From: Siphonodentalium dalli
Taxonomy: Eukaryota > Mollusca > Scaphopoda > Gadilida > Siphonodentaliidae
DNA length: 64,000 bases
Direction: 5' to 3'
NCBI GenBank assembly: GCA_032622095.1
Contig: CP136062.1
Coordinates: 16,557,739 to 16,621,738, forward strand
Under the pieces are notes generated by a model that saw only the letters and a list, made by a program, of their open reading frames with translations, ran no database searches and was not told the DNA's origin. Both the position numbers and the translations under genes were made by a program. Below are positions 10,334-22,479 of this stretch, one piece after another; positions within the stretch are counted from its first letter, which is position 1; each line of letters opens with the position of its first letter.

Positions 10334-11290
10334 TCTATATTAGTCGGATTCCTTATGTCGAAAAAAATGGTCGCGCGTTTTCGGAATGTTAAAGTGATAT
10401 GAGAACAGTTTCTATACCACCAGTGTGTCTGTTTTCAGAATCTACCTGTTTCCAGCTTGATATTTTAGTGGAAACAGGTTTATATGAGGCTTTTGTTTGT
10501 GTACTCCTCTATTTTTTTCCCGTCCACCTGGTAAAACAAACATGCTATTACTCACAGAAAGTTCGGTAAATGGTTTTCTTTGTTCTTGGAAATCGAAAAA
10601 CATGGGGAGATCTTGCCACAAATTACTTAATTACATATCTTAATGTGGAATTTGATCAAAAATCATCAGACGAATTGCATTTATGACTGCATTTTCTCAA
10701 ATATTAAGGTATTGTATGTTCTTAACATAAGCTATATCACATATAGATGAACATGAACAATCTACAAGGATATATTGATCATATTCCACAATCAAAACTT
10801 CCATACATCGATTTTTGGTAAAGATATCGCAGAAAAGCTAACCCTACCCCCACCCTCGATGATTTCACAAGTCAGATTCCTTTGGTCGAAAACAACGGTC
10901 GCGCCATTTCGGATTGTCTAAGACGACATGCGAACGGTTTATTTATCAACAGCGTGTCTACTTGCAGAGTTTACATGTGTCCAGTTGAAATTTTATTGAA
11001 AAAAAGAAGAGTTTTTGGACTGTTTTAAGAATTTAAAGAGCGTTTGCTTATTGTACAATATTAATCCTCATAACTAACCTTCTGGTGGACTGTGCGCGTT
11101 GAAATTAACAAACGTATCAAATATGGTGGTCTACTTTCAGAGTCTACTTGTTTCCAGTCTGATATTTTAGTGAAAACAAATTGTTTGGACGGTTTTAAAA
11201 TTTTAAAGAGCGTTTCCTGATTATACAAATATTAACTAACACAATTAGCCTTTTCATGAATTGTGCGAGTTGAAATTGTGCTCATATGTC
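10334..11290 (+). repeat. Diverged direct repeats (cagagtctac...gatattttagtg)
   Basis: Three related segments contain tcagaRtctacYtgtttccag, gatattttagtg and taaagagcgttt (about 10435, 10965 and 11138). The first two are preceded by tcRgattccttWtgtcgaaaa and gtcgcgc (10344 and 10874). A possible inverted partner of the outermost end (agtcggattccttatgtc) occurs near 15130. Non-coding. Confidence 0.5.
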
Positions 11291-11781
11291 AAGTATGACT
11301 CTGAAATGTATTTTTGAGAATGGTGTCAGATAAGTCTCCGCTGGTACAGTACTACAGTTGCGAACAAAACTAACGTTTGACCCTATAAAGAGTTTGACAA
11401 TTTACTCAAATGTTCACTTGGTGGAACTTAATGGCTATATATATGCATGGCTATTACATGTAATCTATCGTAACTACATGTGATTTTACAAAATTAACAT
11501 GCAATATAGTCAGGCCACCAGATACAGTAGTTGATAAAAGTGTGGTTCATACCAATCATATACATCACAATCACGTGCTTCAGTGATAAAAATGTCCACT
11601 ATTATACACATGCAATGTTCATCAAGACTAAAGTTTCAGGATGTCGTTGTAAAATTGATTGATGGTGTTTTTTCATCAATTGGCAAAATTAATGTTTATT
11701 GCCAGGACGAAGTACCGCATAATACGGAGTTGTGTGCTAACAAATCTGGGAGTCATATTTATGTAAGTGTCAGTCAAAACT
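11291..11781. other. No recognised features
   Basis: Contains a 67-codon ORF (11583-11786) with no recognisable domain and no good splice or promoter context. I do not support it as a gene. Confidence 0.35.
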
Positions 11782-12969
11782 TTTAGGACATGGGAATATT
11801 TTTTTTATTTCGTGACCACGAAATAACTAATTCTCGGCCACCAAATAACAAATTCGTGGCCATGAAATAAATAATTCGTGGTCACGAAATAAATAATTCG
11901 TGGCCACAAAACAACTAATTGTGATGTACGATCGTCAGTCCCATTGTTGTAATGGAAGGGAATAGAGATGATCTGGTTGTAATTGTCCACCATCTTGGCA
12001 TGAGCCACGGCGATTTGAGATAAAGAGTGTTTTAGGGTGGCCTGTAAAACAAATTAAGTAATAATCCCTTTCACCAACCCGATCCAAAGTTGCCGCCGTC
12101 CTGGAGTGGGTTACATAGGCACCCACGACATTCAGTATATCTTGTGGCCACGCAACAGCACCAATTATACCACATCAAATAAGGGGTCGGGATATTGTAT
12201 AGGTGTCAGATTTGAACCCATCTGGGGTGGCCATTTAGGATCGGGGATGATAAAAGCGGGTGAACATTTAGTTTGTCTCAGGGGTCACCCTACAACACAC
12301 TGTATTCGACCTAAAATGGGGGGGTGCATGGTACCATGTATGGTCCCCTTTGATCAGTTATCATTTTCGCTCGAGTGGGCTGAAGGTGTGAAAATTAGCT
12401 TGCTTTGTGAGCCACGGCACCCTTTATTTGATCTATATCGGTCAAGTGACCGAGAAATAATGTGTACCCCATTTGACCCCTTCTGAGTGGCGACCTTTTT
12501 GGATCGGGGATGGTTGAAAGGGGTGAATATTTATAAGCTTGTATTGGGCCCACCCTACAAAACTCCTTATTCGACTTAAATCCGCCAATATGCCGAGAGA
12601 AATGGCATTCCCATTCGATCCCTTGGCCTTGTGGTAAAAACTAATGAATATTCAGTTTGTCTTGGAGCCACCTGACCCGTGTTTCCCCGTTCTTTCTGGA
12701 CTAGTTTATATAGGACGCCCAAATACCCATAGAGCCCGGGTCCCACACCATAAGGGGTTTATAGTAGCTTCTCTGCGATCGTACACATTGTTTCTAAAAC
12801 AGCATCAAGTTAGTGTAACCATACCGTAAAGGTATATGGATATATACAAAGGTCAATCAGTTATTTCGTGGCCACGAATTAGTATTTCGTGACTACGAAT
12901 TTGTTATTTCGTGGCCACGAATTAGTATTTCGTGGTCACGAAATACAAAACAAATTCTCATGTCCTAAA
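11782..12969. mobile_element. Inverted-arm element with ttcgtggccacgaa arms (1.19 kb)
   Basis: The ends are inverted: tttaggacatgggaat at 11782 and attctcatgtcctaaa at 12954-12969, with TA flanks. Each arm consists of four or so self-complementary ttcgtggYcacgaaat units (11808-11910 and 12865-12950). The core holds two imperfect repeats about 265 bp apart (aggatcggggatgat near 12238 and ggatcggggatggt near 12500). The 126-codon ORF across the core (12106-12486) shows no known domain and spans these repeats, so I regard it as spurious. Confidence 0.8.
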
Positions 12970-14650
12970 CCAGCCACCGTAACTTATGGATCATTCTGTT
13001 TTAGTATTAAATTTGGAGAAAGCCGACCAGCATCAATGTAACAACTACAACAACTCATCTATGCCAATGATATGTTTAGCCATATAGATGTGGATAGGGC
13101 GGTATTGTTTAAAATGTTAAAGAATGTTATCATGTCCATTGCTAAATATTGCTGGGCTTATATAGATGGTTGTTCTATAATTCCTGGTCGGGTTTATTTA
13201 AATTGGGAGTTTAAATTATGTTTATCTGATGATAAAGAAAACACTTTCTCCGTCCACTCGATACCTCCCCCGGGATACATGTTTCACATACTAAATTAAT
13301 ATCTTAGTCAACACAACAAATCTCTCCCTCAAATACTTTGCCACAAGAATAACAATAAATTGTCAGCATAAATAGGCAAAATTAGATAGTGTCTATAGTA
13401 TTGGTTATGTTCAAATTGTGACACAGATATGAAACTGTACATATTTGTGCCCCATGGGCCATTGATCGAGAAACTTAGTCTAGGAAATTACCAGGAATTC
13501 ACGTGAAATTGCAATTATAGCTTTATAGGGTCGTAATTCGACGTTTGCGTTTCCGATACAGTTAATACCCAAATGTGAAATTTGAGATGTATACCTGGTC
13601 GTCGAAATGAACCAGGTGTCTTATTTAAGGTTAGCAACGATTGTTAATCAAATGCCACAATTGTGTACTAATCATTCATTGGTATTGCCTTAATTTAGTC
13701 AGTGTATAATCTCATGGTGCTGGTTTTGTTCAAAGTTGGGCACATGCATGTCTAAAACTATATATGCAGCCATGTTCTGCATACCGGTATAGGCCACTGA
13801 TCATTATAATATTATATATCGGTCCCGATAGTAACGATTACTATAAGCACCTACTCGGAATGCAGGAAAATGCAACTATGGACGATAACTATTTTACTCA
13901 TTAAGCTCTACTTTAGTGGAAATTCGAATTTACTTGATTTTCACAGCTATTCACGAATTGTGGAGATTAGCTGTGGTCAGAATATTGATGGTGAATGTTG
14001 GGTTTCAGTCGCTGCACTGAACGTAACTGGCGTGGGAAGCGTTGATTTCTTGTTAACATCCGGAATTCTACTCTAGAGGTGTCCAGGTACATAAAAAAAA
14101 TCGGTCCGGAGGAGTCCCGGGGGGTCCATAGGGGTGTACCTAGCTGCCCGACTACAAAGCCGATACCGCTACAGTAAAGATCTCAGCTGCACCGAAATGT
14201 CCGTTTTTCAGTAGCACAAATCCTGCAAAAACACAGATTCTCTCAGTGCATGTGAGTTAATGACAACGAACAACTACCATCTATACCTGTGTATTTGCGA
14301 CACTACATCCCGTTATGATCAACGATGTGGTTTTAAAACTGTCTTAAGTCAGTAGACAACAAGACAGACAAAACAGTATCAAATAAAACAATGAAATAAT
14401 ATATAATCACATCGTGAACAGTCTTGTTATGAATATTTTCATTTTATTCAACAGGCTGCAAATTATCGAAACTACGAAACCATTCGACACTTACTTTTGC
14501 CAATTACTGTATCTTGAGGCATAACTATATCATATATTGCAACTAATCAAATCACGGATAGTTTCAGTGGGTCAAACACGAATGTTAAACTTCATATATA
14601 GTTGCGCACGATTGCCAATAAGTGGTTATTACAATCAACGTTTGAGCATA
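12970..14650. other. No recognised genes
   Basis: Two short ORFs (13072-13299 and 13870-14076) have no recognised motif. A G-rich patch (ggaggagtcccggggggtcc, about 14107) stands out. No repeat was confidently identified. Confidence 0.35.
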
Positions 14651-14654
14651 ACAC

Positions 14655-14935
14655 GAAATTCTCCATTGGGTTAAGTGTTAAATTTTGATCGCAACTGTAG
14701 CCACAAGAATCATCTGATCACATCCATTCTTTTTAAAACTACGTCTGTGTTTCATACTTAGTGCTTTTTATGAATATCAGTACGCCGATAGCACCATACG
14801 CAAAATGGCTCCATTTATCCAAAGTACTAGAATCTCCATAGGCCTCAGTGTTAATTTTTGATCACAACTGTAGCCAACAAGAATGAACCGATCACATCAA
14901 ATTTTTCAAAAATACATGTAATTGTCATATCTAGT
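14655..14935 (+). repeat. Direct repeat, about 170 bp offset
   Basis: ctccattgggttaagtgttaa ... gatcgcaactgtagccac and ctccataggcctcagtgttaa ... gatcacaactgtagccaa, each followed by a gatcacatc block, are two diverged tandem copies. Non-coding. Confidence 0.6.
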
Positions 14936-17333
14936 AGAGTGGAGAAGTTTCTAATCGCACCGATCACCATAGGCCAGATGTTTTTTGTAAATACGAAACG
15001 CTCTCTAAATGATGTTGACCCCGATTTAGGCTGACCCGCCAAAATTCAAGAATGGAAACAAGTCAATCCTGAAAACACACCTACTAGGCATACATAATCC
15101 GTTTTCAGATCGCTTTTAACAAACCAAAAATGCTAAATGACATAAGGAATCAGACTATATCCCCAAATTCATATGACTATGACTCGAGGCGGGAGTCCTC
15201 ACATAAAATGTATTGCTCACATACTAGTATTACTATACTATACTAGGCGGTGGGGTTGTTTTGCGTTGTTTGTATTATGTTTGCTTTTGGGTAAACGGTA
15301 AATGGGAGTAAAATTCTTAAATTGGTTGTTTTAATGAGTTGCTGGTAATTAATAAGGTCCTCACATAAATTGTAAGGCAAAATTAGAGTATTCGGATGCG
15401 CTCGGTTCAACCCACTCCGCGCAACTCAAGGGATACTAATAACGTACACATACAATGTCGTACCAAAGTGTGTTCAAATAATTTAACGCGTTTTAGATAT
15501 TGGGAGCTATCGATGCGTGACGTTTCACGATAATTATCTGACGACGGGAGAGCTGGATACAATTATGTGGACTATATATACATGTATCTGAGCTTGCAGT
15601 TAAATGATGAAAAAGATTAGGGGCTTAAATTGGGATCGGCTCAGATCGCAAGCTATATATACCATTCGGCGCCTTCGATAATCCCGGGGTTAGTTCCCCA
15701 ACCACTCTCTTCACATCGCAAGCTACCTCTCCGAGCAGCACTACATCCCTTATACTTATATTATGGTTCTAATTAACCACATTGTTTCACACGCTGAGCA
15801 GATTTTTGGTGACATGGGTGCATGATCTGGACCCCCCACAACTTTGGTCAAAATGTTTAAAGTCCATGCATGTGCGTCACCCAATTACATTAAAGACATT
15901 TCAAACCAAAACTATATAGGTTGAAATTGTTCTCGTAGTTTGATTTTCCAACAAGCATGCAATTAGTGCCTAAGGTCCCTCCGAGTGTCAGTCAAAGACT
16001 GCCAATCAAAACAAGAAACCAATTAGAGCATATATTTTACTAGCAGTTAAGAATTCTAACATGGATGGGGTGAAAATGCTATTTGGCCGGACATTTGGCC
16101 TGGTTGAATATGGGAAACCGAGTACAGTTGAAACATTCAATATGTTTAGGGGAGAGCGGGTCACGTTGAACATTTTAATTAAATTACACTTACAGGGAAA
16201 TGTGAGCATGGGTCCGCATTGCTTAATTTGTTCAACTATTATTATAAAGTACACCAAAACACTTTAAATAAGGCATATAATTATATATGATCTATTTCGC
16301 TTTTATTACATAGAAAAGGTGGAAAAATAAATTCCAACATACCCCGGGTTGTTTGAAACCAGGGGCAAATTGGATCATCAACTGGGGTAAGTCAGAACAC
16401 TGAGCATGTAAGGAACACACATGAAATCAATGTATGTAGAGGTAAAACCACGTACTAATATAATTCAAGAACTATATTAAATTGCTAGTATAAAACATAA
16501 TATCTGAGTCCGGGAAATCAATATATGTTCGAGAAATCGTCATCATTGCAACACATTCAACGAAAACGTCGTTTCACAAACATGAGGGAAGTAGCAGTGT
16601 AAAATTTGAAGGGGGTTTTAATGTTGTAGATACAAATCTCCCCATTTGCCACACAAATAATTATTCATCAACGAAAACGTATTGAAATAATATTTAGGAC
16701 ATTGTTGCAAGCAACTAAAATGCATTCATCCATAATTCCATCTGATTTTTTTCCATAATTCTGGTTAGTTATACCATATCGACGCATAATTCTGATGCGG
16801 GTTTCCTGTAAGCGCACTATGGGGACACCATGCATAGCGTGTTCCAAAATGCCCCGAACGTGGAAATGGGTCTAATGGTATACCATCTTCGAAAGCCACT
16901 AATTAATCGGTATTATTATTTATTTTTTTTGACTGAAATTAAATGAAACTTAATCAACTGACACAATATACACATTTTACGTCCTGAAATTTTCTCTTGT
17001 ACATTGATTAAACCTGAAAATCGACAAAAAAAATACTTTATATCCCCCAAAAATATTTTTTTTGCATATCTCTTACACCATTCTTAGAATAGTCAGATGT
17101 TTTGTGTTATTTGTGCATACAAGAGTCATTTCCACACATACGTGACAAAAATTGTTAATGCTTTAATTAATGCTGTTTTTTTTTTACAAGAGAGGTGGGT
17201 GCTTCAATGTACCCCACGCTCCAACATGCCCCGGTCTCACTACTCGTCCCTATATATGCAGCGGATATTGCATGCGTGACGCTTATTCAACAGTAAACAT
17301 GCAGCATATGTGGCCAAAAGTATACACTACATG
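14936..17333. other. No recognised genes
   Basis: Only short ORFs without domains, and a simple tactata run near 15231. The end of a possible 4.8-kb inverted element lies near 15130. Confidence 0.35.
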
Positions 17334-18454
17334 TATATCCAAGATAGCATGACATTTTGGCCAACCACCCTCTAAATGGTTGGGCCAACGAAATTTTGCT
17401 CATTGGGCCAACGTATTGGGCTATACGTTGTCCGACATATACAGAGCGCTGGCCCAATGTTGATATCCAGACCGCATGGTTGGCCCAACGTAATTGGAAA
17501 CTAAGCCCATTGGTTGGCATAAAGTTGACTCAGCGGAGGGACAACGTTGGATCCTCAAACTAAATTGCTTAACGTGATGTTGCCAACATTGTTGGGCAAT
17601 TTTATTTTGTTTTTGGCATCTAATAACCCGTTCATAATTTAGCTACCATCGTCAGCCACAATGTCACTATCTGGTGTAAGTTTGTGAGAAACTAATATGC
17701 ATGCCAGTCATATAATTATGTATTCTCCGCTATAACTTATATGTAGGCATATGCCGTGCAAACATTCAGAATTTTACGATTCCTAGAATTATATTAATTG
17801 GGAAAATAATTAAGTAAATTTTAAACTACAAACGTAAATCGACCTCAAATAACGGCCCGGTGACCGATGGTGGCATCTAAATAACGAACACATCCTTGAA
17901 TTCCAAATTACAGAAACTTTTATTTGCTAAAATTTGCATTACAACGTTGGTCCAACGATTATACCAACCGACACCATATAGTTATAGTATGACAAATCGT
18001 TGCATATATTGTGTCAGTAACGATTGGACATGTGTTTACTGAACAAAAAGTATCCACATATCGTTGAGATGTATCACATTGGGCCAACGTTATAATTCCA
18101 ACTGTTGCATGGATTGCAACGATGTAAACCCAACCAATGCATTGTGCAAAGTAAATTCCATGTTCATGTTGGCGTTTACCAAATGTTGCATGCATGGGCC
18201 AACGCAACGACTGGGACTAATACATTTGGCCAACCACGCCAACCCAACCAATTTACTGCAGATAATTCCGTTGGCACGATGATGTTCGCGTCGGGCCAAT
18301 GTTGGACCGATTTACATTTTCAACGGTTGGGTATAGAAATACGCTGGACCAACCAATGACCAACAACGTCAACCCATGCAACCAAACCTATAATGCCAAC
18401 CGTGCCGATATTATGCCAACGTTGGCCCAACGTAGTCACGCTATCTGGGATATA
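17334..18454. mobile_element. TIR element rich in ccaacgttgg units (1.1 kb)
   Basis: The ends are tatatccaagatagcatgac on the left and, reversed, tatatcccagatagcgtgac on the right. The interior is scattered with ttgggccaacgt/acgttggcccaa words in both orientations, so the arms are palindrome-rich. Several overlapping ORFs on both strands are shadows of these repeats. No transposase is seen. Confidence 0.75.
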
Positions 18455-18845
18455 TAATAATATAATTACACCCACTTCATTCTCTATAGTAACACCCCTG
18501 GCCAAGTGATCCTGCTAATGTGCTATGATGCGATTGGGTCCTGCTGAATTGCTATGATGCTGTTAGGGTAAACTGATGCTGTTAACAAAAAGTACCGTTA
18601 TATTTTTTTTATTTGTCTTTTTCGCAGTGTTCCAATAATCTGAACATATATATATATATATAAAAAAGCCATTATGCGTATCAAACATTCAAAAACATAT
18701 TTATTGCGAAACATTGTTAATACCGGTTGTATTAGTTGTTGAAAATTGACTATATTCAAGATGGTTATTCACGTCGTTTTAGAAGCACCATGCAGCGCAG
18801 GCATTAATATATATATTTAAAATAAATATGTTCTTGAATGTTTCA
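18455..18845. other. Unassigned, with a (TA)n microsatellite
   Basis: A short direct repeat (ctgctaatgtgctatgatgc / ctgctgaattgctatgatgc, 18512-18560) and a TA run at 18646-18661. Nothing coding was seen. Confidence 0.45.
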
Positions 18846-19025
18846 TACACACACTGGTTTTTCTCTCAAATCGCTCGGGCTAGCAAAACACCGCGGAAAT
18901 GGCAACTTCGACGAAATTTTACACCTAGGTGCAGCACACGTGTCTCGGAAGCTGTTGCAATTGCTCTTTCGAACAAAGCCACGAGACGAACCACGCCAGT
19001 GGCGGGCTAACCTGCTTGTATTCAA
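18846..19025 (-). repeat. Short interspersed repeat, minus orientation
   Basis: Read on the minus strand, this starts gcaggttagcccgccactgg, matching the head of the unit at 46862 (gcagattagcccgccactgg). It is a solo copy of the chain family at 44.6-47.2 kb. Confidence 0.55.
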
Positions 19026-19558
19026 TATTTGGGCAACAATATTCTGAAGTTTCAAATATCTGAGATGAAATATGTAGTAAATAATTACACCATCAATGCA
19101 CTCAGAAGTGTGATGGACAATTTAAACGGATGTACGGACGAACGAACGCATGGCTGTATGTGTGTACGGACTGAGCCCGTTTCTATAGTCCCCCTTTTCT
19201 TTCAGAATGCTGGGGCACAAAAATTGAAACAACTCTTCAATGTACGTGCACATGGGAGTCCATGCAATCAATCTGTAATCAATCTGCTGGTACACAGACT
19301 CCCAAGTTTATTTATGTTTTGTATGTAATGGTAATACACCAGTATTTACCAGAATATACTGTAATTGTGGTTCACCATGCCTTTACTTTGAATTTACATG
19401 GGTTCACATGGCTTTTGGCATAGTATATTTTACACGGGCATGAGCCATAACATAGCACATCATACAGCTGAGGTGTTTTCTGCCTCTTTTGTGAGAATAA
19501 AATTAGATTTGGTTCTTTAATAAAAATAATTTTATCTGTTGTTATACTTAAAACTTAA

Positions 19559-20038
19559 AGGTATAACTCAATCCGATAAAACTCCTCTCAATTACTATTT
19601 CAATGGCTTCGGGGGTCAAAAATATTTGATTCGAGTCGAGGAAGTCACCCATCAAAGCTCAGATTTGTTAGATATCGATTTTAGAAATCTATTATTTTTC
19701 ATTATCGGGAATTCTTTCTGGCCCAGAAGAGTCAAAATTTCGTTATTATTACCACTTGATTATAGAGTTATCCATCCTTGTCTGTTTGAATAGAGTTTTG
19801 GCGTAAAATCTCGAGCAGGTTACCAAATTGACGGCAGTTATTAGTACTCATCTCGAGCAATTAAAAAATTTCAAAAATCAATATCTAATAACTCTGAGCT
19901 TTGTTTGATGGGTTCCTCGACTCGAATAAAATATTTTTTACCCCCAAAGCCAAAGAAATAGTAATATAGGACCCTCTGATCGGATTGTTGTTGTTGGAAT
20001 CTGTTGAGATGGGGACCCTCTTTACGGATTGAGTACCT
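19559..20038. mobile_element. TTAA-flanked foldback element, copy 1 (480 bp)
   Basis: TTAA at 19555-19558 and 20039-20042. The ends are aggtataactcaatccgat and, reversed, aggtactcaatccg. Long inverted arms include ggcttcgggggtcaaaaata and its complement in tacccccaaagcc. It is near-identical to copy 2 at 20118. The TTAA target suggests a piggyBac-like origin. The 84-codon ORF at its left is not coding. Confidence 0.8.
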
Positions 20039-20117
20039 TTAACAGAATGGGACAACATTATTATTAATAACTTAAATAAGTCAGTTAAATCCAGAAGAGT
20101 TTAACAGCTAATGTTAA

Positions 20118-20599
20118 AGGTACTCAACCCGATAAAACTCCTCTCAATTACTATTTCAATGGCTTCGGGGGGGTCAAAAATATTTGATTCGAGTCGAGGA
20201 AGTCACCCATCAAAGCTCAGATTTGTTAGATATCGATTTTAGAAATCTATTATTTTTCATTATCGGGAATTCTTTCTGGCCCAGAAGACAGTCAAAAATT
20301 CGTTATTATTACCCACTTGATTATAGAGTTATCCATCCTTGTCTGTTTGAATAGAATTTTGGCGTAAAATCTCGAGCAGGTTACCAAATTGACGGCAGTT
20401 ATCAGTACTCATCTCGAGAACATAAGAATTTTCAAAAATCAATATCTAATAACTCTGAGCTTTGTTTGATGGGTTCCTCGACTCGAATCAAATATTTTTT
20501 ACCCCCAAAGCCAAAGAAATAGTAATATAGGACCCTCTGATCGGTTTGTTGTTGTTGGAATCTGTTGAGATGGGGACCCTCTTTACGGGTTGAGTACCT
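20118..20599. mobile_element. TTAA-flanked foldback element, copy 2 (482 bp)
   Basis: TTAA at 20114-20117 and 20600-20603. The ends are aggtactcaacccgataaaa and, reversed, aggtactcaacccg. It lies 80 bp after copy 1 in the same orientation, and by eye differs from it by a few substitutions and small indels, such as an extra g in the gggg run and agaca versus aga. Confidence 0.8.
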
Positions 20600-20603
20600 T
20601 TAA

Positions 20604-21259
20604 TGTTAACCACATGTGCTATTCATAGAATTTTCCCAGGAAGATGGTAGATTAATTTGAATTAATATTATCTTATGTACATATATTAGATCAGAAATGT
20701 GCACAATTTAGGCACAGTAGCTCAGAATGAAAGTACAAGGGAGTGCTTGCAAGTGATTGGCTTAAAGTGAAGCAGGTGGTACATTGCTTTTTATGAAGAG
20801 TTATTGATTGATAAACCTTGGAAATGTTTGTTTAAGCTATATGGTGATTTGTACTGATTCTTACGGGCACTAATTGTTTGAATGTAGTGGGTGTATTATT
20901 ATTATTAGAATATAATCATCGAACTTGACAGTGGTGTAGACATCTTTGAATTTTGTCAACCCAATTAACCCTTACTGTTCCAAGTGGGATTAAGAATTCT
21001 ACAAAGCAACTTTTCATGATAGATTTAATAAAAACATTATTAACAGTCATCACAATTGAGTAGTGAGATCACACAGCATATAATATACAATAGCTGCAAT
21101 CAGTAAGTTTTATCACACAAAATAATTTCAACATCAGCTCATGACACGCAACACAAATCATAGGAGTCAGCAGAAAATATCTGATACAAATATCTCCAAT
21201 GATGATATACATAAGAATTTTATTTGGTAGAAACTGGCCCACTTGTCAAGAGTATGAGT
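20604..21259. other. No recognised features
   Basis: AT-rich sequence without supported genes. Confidence 0.4.

Positions 21260-21289
<30 letters not shown>
21260..21289 (+). repeat. Poly-G tract (30 G)
   Basis: An uninterrupted run of 30 guanines, followed by tggg. It can form G-quadruplexes. Exact length is prone to sequencing error. Confidence 0.9.
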
Positions 21290-21290
<1 letters not shown>

Positions 21291-21435
21291 GGGTCTTCCA
21301 AATACAAGGTCCAGGTAGGTGTGTGGTCTGATGTCTGAGTTCCTATTGCAAATATTTCCAATGCCATGTCATTTTGTAACAGAAAACAATTGCACTGAAA
21401 AAAAAAATCATCAGTTTCTAAGAAGACTGGGACTG

Positions 21436-21574
21436 TCGTTATTGTGGTGGATTGACAGTAACATGGTGTGACATTGACAGCTTGGAACGTATGTTCAACC
21501 TCGTCACTTTGCGACTCAGTTAAACTCCAAGCCGTCAATGTCACACCATGTTACTGTCAACCACCACAATAACA
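21436..21574. repeat. Inverted repeat (48-bp arms)
   Basis: gttattgtggtggattgaca ... gtgtgacattgacagcttgga is mirrored by tccaagccgtcaatgtcaca ... ccaccacaataac, separated by about 40 bp. Probably a small MITE. No end or duplication was resolved. Confidence 0.75.
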
Positions 21575-22479
21575 TATAATGACGGTGTTTGTTGAAAATT
21601 TGGAAATATATTCGTAAAAATAACTACTTTGAGCATAATTATTCTACATTTCTATTTGATCACCCTTCTTATAGTGTTTCACATCACTTTAAAGGTTACA
21701 ATAATTGAACTTTGTAAAAACTACCTCTTTAAATGAGTGAAAATGTATATTAAAAAATAAAATTGATACACCAATTTATAATGCAGCCAATAAATCAATC
21801 TGGCACTGACAAAGGAATGCATCAAGGATTGATGAAAAATGCAATTTCTACTGTTTTCTTTTAAAAATGTTCAGGAAACAATGCTTTGACTGTTATTCAA
21901 GAAAAGAACACTCCATTGTACCTGGTATCATGAATCGGACGGTATCACCAAACCAGACCATGTATTTTTTTTATAAATGCACATATTCCCCCCCTCAGAT
22001 GAATGTATTTATCGACCAGTTGAATCATCCTTATTCAAAACATACAATCGTAAAGCAGAATGCTCTCCAATACATTTAATTCCAGCTCATATCCAATTTT
22101 ATCATTTTATCACAAATAATTGACACTTTGATGTTCGTAGTTCGTCGGAGGTATAATTATCCACTAATGAAGGCAGAATGTGTGTATCTATAGAAAAATA
22201 TGTTTGAGTAACCTTAAAATGTTCCACCTTAAAGAGTGGTTTACAAAAAAAAAAAAAATACCCGCGCTCAAGTGTAGGTACCAACCTTACCTTCTAGTGT
22301 CACATCTGCGGATCGATTATACAATAAGATGTCACCAAAACAGAGTTGCCATGTCAAAGATGTGGATTATATATTTCACATTTGACTGTTTTTGTCTGTG
22401 AATTAGCACTGACAAGGACTCAATACCAGTCACACATTCCAATGAAACATTTTTCAAATATTATAGTATTGTCATGGTT
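21575..22479. other. No recognised features
   Basis: Short ORFs only, without domains or splice context. Confidence 0.4.

Noticed and set aside
12106-12486. 126-codon ORF inside the 11.8-13.0 kb element
   Set aside because: No domain, and it spans imperfect internal repeats of a non-autonomous element. No splice or start context.
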